Of a stretch of 64,000 bases of DNA, positions 1 to 11,440 are shown one piece after another; position 1 is the first letter of the stretch; each line of letters opens with the position of its first letter. The position numbers were made by a program, and so were the translations under genes. The stretch is from Beaufortia kweichowensis (taxonomy: Eukaryota > Chordata > Actinopteri > Cypriniformes > Gastromyzontidae). The stretch lies in contig CM032801.1 in the NCBI GenBank assembly GCA_019155185.1, positions 18,064,149 to 18,128,148 of the forward strand. Direction: 5' to 3'. The notes below the pieces were generated by a model. That model was not told the DNA's origin, did not search any database, and saw only the letters and a program-made list of their open reading frames with translations.

Positions 1-3000
1 TCACTGTTTAGTTGATTGTGAGATTTATATTGCAAATATAAAACCAAAAAAGTGCTTATTGGCACTTTAATGTCTCATTGCTGCAAGATAAGTTTTTACT
101 GAGACCTTTACATATTTTGGAAACAGTTTGGGTTGAAAAAACATGAATATATTTAAGCTACAACAGTGGTGGGACTATGGTAAAATTGGGATACAGCAAC
201 TGTGCCATCAGTACACTCTCAATGTTTCTAGGGACATTTCTCGGAGTGAGAGACCTAGAGATTGAAATAGTGGACTTACAGAATTCTGTAGTGTCCACAG
301 GAAACCCGAGGACATACTGAGCTCCTCAAATTAAAAGGAAGATGTTAGATGGAATGTTGGGTGTTAAAGCACAGGGTGCGTTGGTTAGAAACTCTCGATT
401 TCAGAGTGTTGAACAGATGGATGGCCGACCAAGTTCTTCTTTGGTTTAGAAAAAAAGAATGGACAAAGTCGATTTATTCACTCGTTATATTCATTAAATG
501 GAACTGAAATAAAACAGCCCAATGAAATCAGGAAAAGGGCGGTGTCTTTTTACTCTGATTTGTATAAGAGTGAGAGTCCAGTGGTGGATGAGTCAGCCAA
601 TTCGTTTTATACAGGGTTGCCGAAAGTGCCGGATGAAGTTAATTTTGAACTTCAAAAACCTATTTCCACAGGAGAATTGCAGATTGCATGGAATGTGGCA
701 GAGCACCTGGTATCGATGGTCTCCCCATTGACTTTTATAAGTCTTTTTGGTCAGTAATGGGGAATGACTTGCTTGAAGTACTCAATGAGAGTTTGGCTGA
801 TGGCTTGCTACCGTTGAGTTGCAGAAGGGCAGTCATAACTCTTCTTCCAAAGAAAGGAGATTTAAAAGATATTAAGAATTGGCGACCCGTTTCACTTTTG
901 TGTACCGATTTAAAAATCTTTTCTAAAGTTTTGGCAATGAGGCTGAGGGAGGTAGTTGGTCGGGTAGTTCATCGGGATCAGACATACTGTGTACCTAATA
1001 GGTCCATTTTTGATAATATTTTTTTAATTCAGGATATTTTGAATGTCTCTAGGTTATTGGGCTTAAACACCGGTCTTATTTCATTAGATCAAGAAAAGGC
1101 GTTTGACAGGGTTGAGCACAGCTATCTCTGGCGTACACTGGAGGAGTTTGGGCTTGACCCAGGTTTTATTGCCATGATCAGGGTTTTGTATCAGGACATT
1201 GAGAGTGTGCTGAAAATAAATGGTGGTTTGTGTACACCTTTTAAAGTTCAGAGAGGGATCAGACAGGGATGTGCATTATCAGGGATGCTGTATGCCCTGG
1301 CTATTGAACCACTGCTTGTGAAAATTAGAAACAGTATTGAAGGCTGGTCTATCCACACTCAAGTGAAAAGTTAAACTTTCAGCTTATGCTGATGACATCA
1401 TTGTTGTAATTAAAGATCAAACTGATATAATGGTGTTAAAGAAAATTATTGATGATTTTGGCCTTATTTCTTCGTCCGAGGTAAATTGGTCAAAAAGTGA
1501 AGCCTTGATGTGTGGTGAATGGTTTGGAGATCCTCCCAAACTACCAGGGGGTTTGTCCTGGAAAAATGATGGGATAAAATATCTGGGACTTTATATTGGG
1601 AGCGATTCTGTGCTACAAAAAAACTGGGAAAAAGTGTAAAAGTAAAATTAGAAAAATGGAAGTGGATTTTACCGAGAATGTCATTTAGAGGTAGAGTAAT
1701 AATTATTATTAATTTGGTGGCTTCAATGTTATGGCACCGTTTGACTTGTGTTGATCCTCCCAGCGGGCTTTTGGCAAAATTACAAGCCTGTATAATAGAT
1801 TTTTTCTGGAATGGATTTCACTGGATATCCCAGAGTATACTCTTTCTGCCCACAGAGAAGGGTGGACAAGGACTTGTACATCTGGCCAGCAGAAGAGCAG
1901 CTTTTCGTTTGCTATTTGTTCAGAGATACTTGACAGGACCAACGGCTTTAGTCTGGAGGAAAGTGGCTGATATTATTTTTAACAAAGTGAGTGGACTGAA
2001 CTTGAATTCTGTACTCTTTTTAACAGACTTCAGCAAATTACAGCTTAATACATCCTTGTCGACACAATTCTACAAAGGACTTTTTAATGTTTGGCAATTA
2101 TTTAAAAAATGGAGGCAAGACACAACATCTCTATACTGGCTGCTCGAAGAACCTCTTGTTCATGGAGCGAGGTTGGATGTGGCTTGTGAAGCCACACCAG
2201 GACTATCACAAATCTTTTTTTCATCGAAAGTTTTAAAGTTGCATGATTTGATGGACATTGGTGGCCCAGAGCTATGTAATACTCAAGCTGTGGCATCTCA
2301 GTTGGGAATTCAATCTGTGAGACAGGTTGAAAGAGTGTTAGATCTGTTAATGCAAAGATTGACAGCAGAAGAAAAATTTATGTTAAAAGAGTACTATAAT
2401 GGAAAAGTGGTTCCTAATAATTCAGATCCATTTCCCAAAATTTTAATTACTCCTGATTTAAAAGGTTTAAATGGGTCTTTTTTGGAATTGGAAAGTCTGG
2501 AGAATCTGCATTTTCAAGATGTTCAAAGCAAAGTGTTATATAAATGTTGTGTAAAGGTTTTAAATAAAGCAATTCTCAAAGAGCGAAAGGATACAGTGTG
2601 GGAGAAAAATTGGGGTTAGAAGATCATGTAAAACCTGTTTGGAGAATTTTTTTAAACCACCATTAGAAAAGTGTATAGGTGATCTTCAGTGGAAAATACT
2701 GCATGGCACAGTTGCTGTTAACGCATTTGTGAATATTATTAATTCTAATGTGTCTGATGTGTGTCCTTTCTGTGAAATAAGGGAAACGATTTTTCACTGC
2801 TTTTTAGAATGTCTGAGACTGAGGAATTTGTTTAGTATACTTAATTTAATGTTTTTTAATTTTGATAAAAATTCTCTTTCCAGAGCTTCATTTTTGGTCC
2901 ATGTTATAGAGCAGCCCAAAAAAGTAAAGATCAATTGTTAAATTTCTTGATTGGACAAGCTAAAAGAGCTATATATATTACAAGAAAATTGAAGATAGAA

Positions 3001-3318
3001 GGTAGAGATGGGCAAGAAGTTGAGATGGTTTATAAAAACTTGGTGAAAAGTCGGGTTCTGATTGATTTTAAATTTTATAAGTTGATTAATGATTATGAAA
3101 GTTTTTTGTATAGATGGGGGTACAAGGAAGCTATTTGCACAATTGTGGATGGAATGCTGATTTTTAATTTGGTATTGGAATAATTATTGAATGTAAAGGT
3201 TAGAAAAGGTGGAAACAAGAATGTTGAAATAAGAGTGTTGAAAATGTGATTATAATTTTAAATTTATAATGTGAAGTTCTTTTTTATGACTAAATAAAGT
3301 TGTTGTGAAAAACTCAAA
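1..3318 (+). mobile_element. Tx1-type LINE (Tx1-A), 3' part of ORF2 and 3' UTR (left arm)
   Basis: This is the ORF2 of a Tx1/L1-group non-LTR retrotransposon, broken into several frames. The reverse transcriptase lies at about 688-1500: a GIDGLPIDFY start, the KAFDRVEH block A, RGIRQGCALS, then YADD near 1383 after a frameshift. A C-terminal CCHC motif (CPFCEIRETIFHCFLEC) is at about 2761-2812. The 3' end has AATAAA at 3292-3297 and runs straight into a (CT)n tract. The 5' part of the copy lies outside the window. It is the mirror of 30592-33917. Confidence 0.85.
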
Positions 3319-3370
<52 letters not shown>

Positions 3371-3408
3371 GTCTCTCTCTCTCTCTCTTTCTGTCTCTGT
3401 CTCTCTCG
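3319..3408. repeat. (CT)n/(CTGT)n microsatellite at the Tx1-A 3' end (left arm)
   Basis: This is a pyrimidine dinucleotide tract with CTGT interruptions, directly after the Tx1-A tail. It is the mirror of 30505-30591. Confidence 0.95.
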
Positions 3409-3957
3409 CGCGTGTTTAGTGTGTAAATGTGGTCAGTGGTGCGATGTTTTGGTAAAAATCCAATCTGACTTTTACTTAAGACATTGTGTTTGGTAAGGAG
3501 TATTCAGGATACAACAGAAAGTCTTCCCCAGGTTACTGTTCACACAAATGCCTCTGTAGTTATTGGGCTCAAGTTTGTCTCCGGATGTATTAGGCCTGTA
3601 CTCCAGATCTCAGGAAAGTATCCGATGAAATAATATTAATAGAGCCTCTTGCATTTCTACATGACTGTGCTTCAACATTTCTGTGCTGATGTTGTCTAAA
3701 CCACATGCCTTTCTGGGTTTTAGTTTGTTTAGTGCTTCGTCTAGTTCTTCTTGGCTAGTTGGGTAGTCTAAAGGGTTTTAGTTGTTTTTAATGATAGATT
3801 CCAATTGGTTCAGATTATTTTGTATATTTTTTTGGTGTGGTGTAAGATTATCTCCAAAATAGTCTTTCCACAGTTTTTTAAGGGTATTTCCTGGTTTTGT
3901 TATTTATTTAGACTATTCCATTTTTCCCAGAATTGATTGTCCCTTGAATTTCATTTC
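3409..3957 (-). mobile_element. Fragment of an esterase-family LINE ORF2 (left arm)
   Basis: It is a degenerate copy of the ORF2 linker and reverse-transcriptase start of the family represented by E1 and E2. It is clearer in the mirror copy at 29939-30504. It is cut by the CT tract on one side and the minisatellite on the other. Confidence 0.7.
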
Positions 3958-5335
3958 ATGGGTCTGGCCGGAGTCTGAGGAGAGTGTGCAGTGGGTCAGA
4001 GAGAGTCTTGGAGAGTGTCGGTGGGTCTGGCGAAAAGTGGAGAGTGTCTGTGGGTCTGAGCGAAAAGCGGAGAGTGTGCAGTGAGTCTGGTGAGTCGGTG
4101 TGTGAGTCTGGCTTGAGAGTGTCTGTGGAGTCAGTGGGTCTTGAGTGTAAGTCTGGAGTCTGAAAAGTGGGTCTGAGCGTCTGCGGAGTGTGCAGTGGGT
4201 CTGGAGCGAGAGAAGTGGAGGTGGAGTCTGGTGGAGTGGGTCTGAGAGTGTCAGGTGGAGTGCGAAAAGAAGTGATGCAGTGGGTCTGAGCGAGGCAGTG
4301 GGTCTGGAGTGCAGTAGGGTCTGGCTTGAGTGCAGTGGGTCTAAGCTTGAAGTGCAGTAAGTCTGGCGTGTGCAGTGGAGTCTGGAGAGTGCAGTAAGTC
4401 TGGAGCTGGTGGAGTCTGGCTTGAGAGTCTGGAAGTGTCTGTGAGTGGAGTCTGTAAAGGTGGGTCTGAGTCTTGGTGAGTGGAGTCTGAAGGAGAGAAG
4501 TCTGAGGAGAAGAGTCTGAGTGAGTCTGAGGCGGAGAGTGTGCGGTGGGTCTGAGCGAAAAGCAGGAGAGTGTGGTGAGTCTGAGCGAAAGTGCAGTGGG
4601 TCTGAGGAGTCAGGAGAAGTGTCTTGGTGAGTCTGAGAAGTGCAGTGTCTGAAAGCGGTGAGTCTGGAGCGAGTGTGCAGTGGGTCTGAGGCCGAGGAGT
4701 CAGTGAGAGAGTGCAGTGAGTCTGAGGCGAAGTAGGAGTGAGTGTGCGGTGAGTCTGGAGAGAGTGCAGTGGGTCTGAGCGAAAAGCGGAGGAGTGTCTG
4801 GTGAGGAAGTGGGTCTTGAGTGGGTCTGAGAAGCTGAGGTGGAGGGAGTCAGGTGAGTCTGAGCGAAGTGCAGTGGGTCTGGTGCAGTGGGTCTGAAGTG
4901 CAGTGGAGTCTGAGCCAGAGTCACGGAGGAAGAGTGTCTGCGTGTGAGTCTGAGGTGATGCAGTGGGTCTGGCGAGTGCAGTGAGTCTGGCAAAGTCTGG
5001 AGAAGTGTCTGAGTGAGTGCGGAGTGAGAAGTGGTGAGTCTGAGGTGAGTGTGTGAGTCTAGGTGAGTGCAGTGGGTCTGAGCTGAGAGTGCAGTGGAGT
5101 CTGAGGCCGAGTCAGGAGAGAGTGTCTGCGGTGGGTCTGAGAGCGATCAAAGGAGAGTGTCTGCAGTAAGTCTGAGAAGTCTGGAGAGTGTGCTGTGAGT
5201 CTGAGCAAGTGCGGTGAGTCTGGTGGAGTCTGAGGCGTGAGCGCGATCGAGGGTGGGTCTGAGCGGTGGGCTGAAGTCACGGAGAAGTGTGCGGTGAGTC
5301 TGAGCGAGTGCGGTGGGTCTGAGGTGAGTCTGCGC
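3958..5335. repeat. Degenerate minisatellite, about 1.4 kb (left arm)
   Basis: The sequence is a tandem array of a variable 25-40 bp unit built from GTGGGTCTGAG, GCGAAAAGCGGAG and AGTGCAGTGAGTCTG. Unit lengths vary widely. No gene is supported, and the open frames through it are by-products of the repeat. Confidence 0.9.
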
Positions 5336-6172
5336 GAGTGTTTTCTGTGGTTGGTGTGCTCTCACTTTCTCAATCTTTTTTCTATTTCTATCACTTTTAA
5401 TGTTTTGGGCTTTGTTTGTTGCTAATAACAGTTTTTGTCGGTGCGTTGTACCGGGCCACGCCTGTTCAGGGAGGCGTGGAGGCCTTGAGTACACTTACGC
5501 GGTGTTACGCAGTTAAGGTGGCGTCCGCAGTAAGTGTAAGAAAGTGTTGTCTGGCCATAGGTGAAGTTGTGGGTCATGAATCTATTCTATTAGCAACTGT
5601 TGTATTTGTAGACACTGTAGACAAAGCAAATGATTTAGTTGTCCAAGGAATTACTATTGATGGTTTGTTTACACCTGTTTTACCTCTGTCGATGCTTTCC
5701 AAAAAAGTGACGCTGTGTAATGTTCCTCCTTTTATCAAAGACGATTCGTAGGTTGGTTTCTCGGTTTAAGAAAATTCCAATTGGAAGTGATTCCCCTTTG
5801 CTAAAACATGTCTGTTCATTCAGACGTTTTGCTCACATGATTGTAAATGATGATGTTGAATTGGATCTTACATTTAAATTCCGCATTGATAACTTTGACT
5901 ATGTTGTATTTGCCACAACATGGAAATTAAAATGTTTTGGATGTGGTAATGTAGGGCATTTAGTTAAGTGATTGTCCAGAAAAAAAAAAAGGGCCAGTTA
6001 CTGAACAAAATGTAGCAGTGAATCAGACTTCAGTGTGGCTCTCTACTTGAGGGTGATTATGCAGTCAGCAGCTATGATTTAAAACTTTTTCTTAAGTCTA
6101 CAAAAATAAAAGAGAGGTAGTGCGTGTGAACAAATATTTTCCTGATCTTAGGCAATTTATTGAAAACATTAA

Positions 6173-6719
6173 GGCTGCGTCCGAAATCCGCATTACTGCC
6201 ATACTATATAGTTAAGCGAAAATCAATGCTTGGTGAGTAGTATGTCTGAATTCATAGTATTCGAAAAACAGTAGGTGAAAAGTACCCGGATGGTCTACTA
6301 CTTCGGATAGATTTTGAAGCGTTCATTCGATGGACACTTTTCTATCCCATGAGCCCGGGAGCTGAGTCAGCCAGAGAAGAAGACGGAGGCTACGTTATTT
6401 TAGAAAATGGCGGAAAGCGGCGACGCGGCTATTTTTAAGTGTTTTTATTATGAGGTCAGTTTTACTGGTCAAATAGATGAAGATACTTACTTTATTTAGT
6501 ACATGGTTTTACAAGCAGTTTATAAAGGCGTGATCTGCGGTAGCTGACTGACGCGCCTCCTTTGAACTGCTAAATTAAGCGACGGTGGAAGCGGCAAGAT
6601 TGTTGGAAAACATTGCAGGTATCAAGCATACTATATAGAACTGGTTTTGACGGTTGATAAGTAGGCACTACTTCTAATTCAATGCGATACTGTCACAGTG
6701 TAGCGATTTGGATGCAGCC
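6173..6719. mobile_element. Harbinger-like MITE inside Tx1-B ORF1 (left arm)
   Basis: This is a 547-bp non-coding element with inverted ends GGCTGCGTCCGAAAT and a matching GATGCAGCC end. The left flank is TAA. The right flank is GAA here and AAA in the mirror copy, consistent with a decayed 3-bp TWA duplication typical of PIF/Harbinger. Removing it rejoins the ORF1 reading ENIK-SLMT. The superfamily call rests on terminus and target size only. Confidence 0.65.
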
Positions 6720-7244
6720 GAAGTCTTTGATGACTGAAGGTCTTTTTACTGATAAAGAAATTTATAGATTAAAGAAATTAGTGAGAAAACTTAATACTGA
6801 AGTAGGCAGTGATGATGGAGAGAAACACTAATTTCATGATGTTCACTGGTTTCTTTGTATTGCTTTTTTCTTGATGGGTGAAGTCAGTATTGCCTCTGTG
6901 AATGTAAATGGGGCAAGAGATGTAAGAAAACGAGGAACACTATATGAGATGTTTAAGCAGAAAAAATAGATGTTGTTTTTCTTCAAGAAACTCATAGTGA
7001 CTTTAAAAATGCTACAGAATGGGAAAGCGAATGGGAAGGAATCTCTATTTTAAGTCATAATACTGCTGTTAGTGGAGGAGTAGCTGTTTTATTTTCAAAA
7101 GGTTTTATACCAGTGTCTTATGATGCTGATGAAATTATAAAGGGCAGACTTTTAAAGGTCAGAGCTTTATTTGAAAATCATGTTGTTGTTTTTATTTGTG
7201 GGTATGCTCCTAATTCAGGAGTTGAAAGAATGTTGTTTATTAAC

Positions 7245-8430
7245 CCTCTGGACACATTAATGGTTAAAGTCACACATCACAAACTGAGCTACAATAATAT
7301 ACAAGCAACATGTCTGTGCACACTTGTGATCATGAGAAAACCTTGTTTATGTTTGGTTGGTAAAAAGAATACAATTTTTAAGTCATTGAAATAAGGACAA
7401 AAACACCACATGAAAAGCATTCTGCCCACTTATTCACCTGAAACAATATAATGATTTTACTTTTGTAAGAGACTTTTTGTTGTGTAACGGTCATATGTGA
7501 GGGAGTGTCAATGGTCATGAATATTAATATGTTTCACACCTGAGAGACAAAGACCCAAAACCCCTAACGGACCTATCAAAGAGAAATGATGTGATGGAGA
7601 CTGAAGGAAAAATGTGAAGAGATTTAAAGATGAAATGTTTTATTTGTAGTTTATTCACACAATAGTGCACATTCATCTAAATATAAATAATGAGTGTTTT
7701 GAGCTCACAGTTACATGTTTGTGTCATTTTAAAACAGTTTCTCTGTTACTGAAGAAGTGAACATGCTTTGTAAAACACGCTGATCCACTGATGCAGATCT
7801 ACAATCATAAAGGATCATTGTAAAGAATTGTTAAGCATATATTGTGTACCAGTAGACTACATGCAGAACTTATGGGCAAAAAAAATACACAATACTGTCT
7901 GTAATTATTACACACCACTAATACTAACAATGACCGTTCATAACAAAAACAACTTTAACCTTTACAGGCACATATACATATTTATGGAATCAGATTTGTA
8001 CCAAATAAAACAAAAATATACATTGATAAATGAGAAAAACACTTTGAAAATAAAAACAATCAACTAAATAGCAAACCCAAGCCATAAAACAGCCTATTGC
8101 AGGAGGAAATATAGTCCCAGTGGGAAAATATGTTCATACATTTATATAAAACAACATGACAACTAAAATGAATCATGGTTTAACTAAAGTAAACATATTT
8201 TTTGTTGTGTTTATACAAATGCTTTTCAGTCCTGCAAAATCTTATGATTAGATAAGGTTAAGATATGGTTTTGATCAAAATGAAAGGAAGAATACTTTCT
8301 GGTCAGGTATAATAATCTTCGCTGGGTGCAGTTCCTCTCACAATAAAGCACATCCTCGCGTGTGCAGTACATTATTGTCCAAACGTGCTGTAAAACAAAT
8401 CAATCTGACCATGAATCTGGGTGATTTGTT
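7245..8430. mobile_element. Unidentified insert of about 1.2 kb in Tx1-B ORF2 (left arm)
   Basis: This AT-rich sequence splits the Tx1-B endonuclease domain. No transposase, reverse transcriptase, clear terminal repeats or target duplication were recognised. Boundaries are inferred from where endonuclease homology stops and restarts and may be off by tens of bases. It is also present at about 25330-26530. Confidence 0.45.
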
Positions 8431-9004
8431 TGGGTTTGGAGCTCTGTTGTTCGTGGGCGTTGACGTCTCTCCTCGTGTGATTACCTCAGAATCACGCTGA
8501 GCCTCATGAACCATCTCGTAAGAGACTTTCTCAAATTATTAAGGCAAATGAAGGAGACGCTTTAATGGTAATATTAGACAATACACCTGGTCTCACACTC
8601 GTGGTCATGTTTTATCTCTGGCTAGGTTGGAACGTCTTATTCCATCCCAGTTAAGTACTGGTTTTAGATAGTGATGAAAACCTAATTAATCTGTTTCAGT
8701 ACTGCTGAAAAATCTGATGGTTCGCTACCGTGGAGTATATGATGGTGAAGCATGTGTGAAATAAAAACTAATTACATTTGTCTATGACAAGTGCTGAAGG
8801 AATTGCCAAGAAGGTCATGTCTACTGCAATTAAACACATTCACAATTGACTAAACACAAAATACAATGATGTTTACTTCGGGTGATTTACAGTAAAGCAG
8901 AAGATGTGTGACTGTTTCAATGTTATAATACCGTGAGCAATCCACGTCTGTGTGTTATTTTCCATTGTGTGTGTCATAATATATTGTTCTGTGTGTGATT
9001 GCAG

Positions 9005-9218
9005 ACTCAGGCTCGCTGTTATCAGCTCCTGCTGTCCGTCTTCCAGCATTCCTGCCGCAGTCTGTCTGTGCCGTACATCCACACGCTGGCGCCAGTGCTG
9101 GTGGAGAAGCTGAAGGCCGTTGAACACAGGCGACCGTCCGCACCCGCCGAGCTTCAGGCCGTGCAGGAAGGGGTTAAAGTGTTGGAGAGCCTTGTGGCCA
9201 TGGGAGAGGAGCAAAACA
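9005..9218 (+). CDS. heatr5b: Inverted duplicate of the HEATR5B penultimate exon (left arm)
   Basis: It encodes TQARCYQLLLSVFQHSCRSL, SVPYIHTLAPVLVEKLKAVE and LQAVQEGVKVLESLVAMGEE. The acceptor is TTGCAG and the donor ACA|GTGAGT. The frame is intact here, unlike the right-arm copy. No other HEATR5B exon precedes it in the left arm, so in this orientation it belongs to a duplicated or mis-oriented copy of the gene end. Confidence 0.85.
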
Positions 9219-9335
9219 GTGAGTCATCATAAAGTTGATTATAGAAAGAGTTTTTTGGGGAAAAGGCGTACTAAAAAAACACTTTCTACATTTATGTAGT
9301 GACTGGTTTCTCATCCAGCTTCCTTTCTCAAACAG

Positions 9336-9634
9336 GAGTTCAGTTACTGGCTCTACTGGTCCCGACCCTCGTTTCATACCTGCTGGATGAAGCGGCCTTT
9401 TCTTCAGCCTCGGCGAGCTCCAAGGGCCTGCACGAGTTTGCTCTTCAGAACCTTATGCACATTGGACCTTTGTACCCAGCTGCTTTTAAGACTGTTATCG
9501 AGGCACCAGAGCTGAAGACCCGCCTGGAAGCCATCAGATCTGAACAAGCCAACAGTAAAAGCCAAGACTACAGCCAGACAGGCCCAGCAGACTGTACAGG
9601 CCATACCATCAAACTCAAGACCAGCTTCTTCTAG
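9336..9634 (+). CDS. heatr5b: Inverted duplicate of the HEATR5B terminal exon (left arm)
   Basis: It is nine bases shorter than the right-arm copy. Two 3-base losses lie around VIEAPELKTRLEAI. A one-base gain plus a four-base loss scrambles about 17 residues before the shared TIKLKTSFF end. The missing bases are CG-rich. The pattern fits sequencing error better than pseudogene decay. Confidence 0.85.
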
Positions 9635-10235
9635 AAGCACTGAATGGCGGCTCTGAACTTACCTGGATGCGTTTCACATGTATAAAGTCAAGAGGTTACG
9701 GCGACGTGGGTCTGGTAAAAAAAAAAAAAGATGTTCTTTCTAGTAGTTTGAATGTTTCCATGGACAGTTGTGCTGTTACTGTATTTGAATGATCTACTTA
9801 TTAGATCGAGTTGAAGAAATACTACTATAAAGTCCTTTTAACTGACTTGCCATCTATTTTTAATGAGCTTTTCATTTTCCATAATTTTCCATCGAAACCA
9901 CTAATACATGATGTATACACGTATTGTAGAGGTAAAATGCCTAAAATGGGGATTTCTGTGTGTATAGTTTAAGGAAAGTCGTTATGAGATTTTCTATCAT
10001 GTTGTCTGTGCTTTTAATAATCTGACTGTAATGTTTTTCCTCATTTAAAATTGTTCAACTGTTAAATGTATGAATGTAAAACATGTCAGCTGTTATATAA
10101 CTACTAACTCCCAAAACCATATTTTCTGCATGCACTTTGTTATTATTTAATTGGTATGTGCGTATGCTCAGCAGATTCAAAGCCCTTTTGAGCAAACTGT
10201 GTAATGATCAATAAAAATCATTTATTCACTTCCTA
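9635..10235 (+). other. HEATR5B 3' UTR and poly(A) signal (left-arm copy)
   Basis: This is non-coding AT-rich sequence after the stop. A canonical AATAAA sits at 10210-10215, about 575 bp downstream of the stop. The region is mirrored in the right arm. The cleavage site is inferred. Confidence 0.5.
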
Positions 10236-10239
10236 TTGC

Positions 10240-10539
10240 TTTCCTGTGCATTGTAATGGTTCATATCATGTTATAGCTAGAAACTAGTAAGTTTATAAGC
10301 TTGAACAAAAAAAACAGCTGCACATCTCTGCTTGAAAAGCCAATAGCAGACCGTAGACGTGCTGTGGAAAATGTATGGCAATAATCACTACTGCTTATAT
10401 TATAGCTCCTCACAGGAGAAATAGTTCTTACACTTCTGAATGTGACACCAGGATCATTTATTCAAATTAAAATGTAAAACTGCAGAGAGAATTTCATAAA
10501 AAGGAATGATTCTAGTTTTCACTCTTCCATAAAAATATT
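10240..10539. other. Intergenic stretch with no feature recognised (left arm)
   Basis: This AT-rich sequence lies between the HEATR5B 3' end and a Tc1/mariner remnant. I see no coding or repeat signature. Confidence 0.4.
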
Positions 10540-10905
10540 CTTGTGAAACCCGAACACCCTATGACCCAATAGCTAGTGTTTCCTCCTTTGGCTGAAATAA
10601 CCTCAATGAGATGTTTCTTGTATCAGTTTCTGACATCGATTAACAGAAACCTTTCTTCACTCCTCAACGCAGAATTCTTTCAGCTTCTGGTTTAAATCAC
10701 CCCACAGGATCTCAATAGCATTTAGATCTGGTCTTTAACTTGGCCATTCCAGAACTTTTCAGCCAGACTTTGGTGGATTTACTGGGATGTTTATACTGGT
10801 ATGTTTAACATTATCATGTTGCTCCAGTATGGCTTCAGCTTTATTTTTTTGACAGATGGTCTCACATGTTCCTCAAGCACCTTCTGATACAATGGAGAAT
10901 TCATT
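10540..10905 (-). pseudogene. Tc1/mariner transposase C-terminal remnant (left arm)
   Basis: Read on the minus strand, it gives VLEEHVRPSVKKIKLKPYW and then the catalytic signature DLNAIEILWGDLNQKL, which carries the third acidic residue of the DD(E/D) triad. The frame is broken by small indels and stops. No N-terminal part or terminal repeats were recognised. Confidence 0.72.
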
Positions 10906-11117
10906 TCCCCCTACACATACAGGTTATATAGTATCTGGACATCAGCTAGGGCGTTGGCCCTGACCACTTATGTTATGGGGTTGCAATTGATTATCTTTAA
11001 TGGCACAGCTAATTACTAATGCAAATTTAGAATATTAAATATCTAAACGGCTAGAATATTGTCCTGTTCTACTTCCAGGTATGTGATATCCTTTCATAAA
11101 AACAGAAATTGAGGATT

Positions 11118-11440
11118 TTAATGCACTTTTTATCCAGATCATATTACATGGACATAAGCAAAGCAAAATCAAAACAATTACAATAACAAAACCAATTAAC
11201 ATCATCCAGTGTTCAATTTTCTTTAATAATACGTTTATCTCAAGGTTCCAGTCCCAGTCATTATCCTCTCATTCTGTGCTTGTCATTTCAGCAACAGCCT
11301 TGGTGATGTTTCCGATTCCTTGATCAATCAGATGTCCATCCTCATCGTTTTCTGGAATATAAGTACAAGAAACATCTCCTACCATAGCACAAACACCTCC
11401 TTGAGATGCTGTCAACTGATCTAACACTAAGATCCAAGTC
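11118..11440 (-). pseudogene. Endogenous retrovirus env (transmembrane subunit) fragment (left arm)
   Basis: This is the minus-strand remnant of a retroviral Env TM ectodomain with an LDQLTASQGGVC segment. A cysteine-containing stretch, a hydrophobic membrane segment and a short tail follow. This copy is frameshifted near its 5' end, where two bases are missing relative to the right arm, but it is open through the membrane segment and tail. No gag, pol or LTR was linked to it. It is a relic with no supported function. Confidence 0.65.

Larger units (their letters stand above)
5336..8690 (+). mobile_element. Tx1-type LINE (Tx1-B): ORF1 and ORF2 endonuclease part (left arm)
   Basis: ORF1 starts at about 5416 and includes VTLCNVPPFIKDD. 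A frame break follows, then a CCHC zinc knuckle (CFGCGNVGHLV) at about 5938. The ORF1 end resumes after a MITE with SLMTEGLFTDKEIYRLKK at 6723. The ORF2 endonuclease starts near 6880 (ASVNVNGARDVRKRG and a FLQETHSD catalytic motif). It breaks at about 7240 at an unidentified insert and resumes at about 8490 with NHAEPHEPSRKRLSQIIK and RQYTWSHTRGHVLSLARLER. The reverse transcriptase is absent. The fragment ends about 300 bp before a HEATR5B exon. Confidence 0.8.

Noticed and set aside
7236..8440. A piggyBac-type element, because of TTAACCCT at one edge
   Set aside because: No matching inverted end or second TTAA was found at the other edge, and there is no transposase.
8999..9634. A second functional HEATR5-like gene or paralogue in the left arm
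   Set aside because: The copy sits in a mirror-image arm with identical splice sites, UTR and transposons, and has no upstream exons. It is a duplicate of the same locus, not a paralogue.
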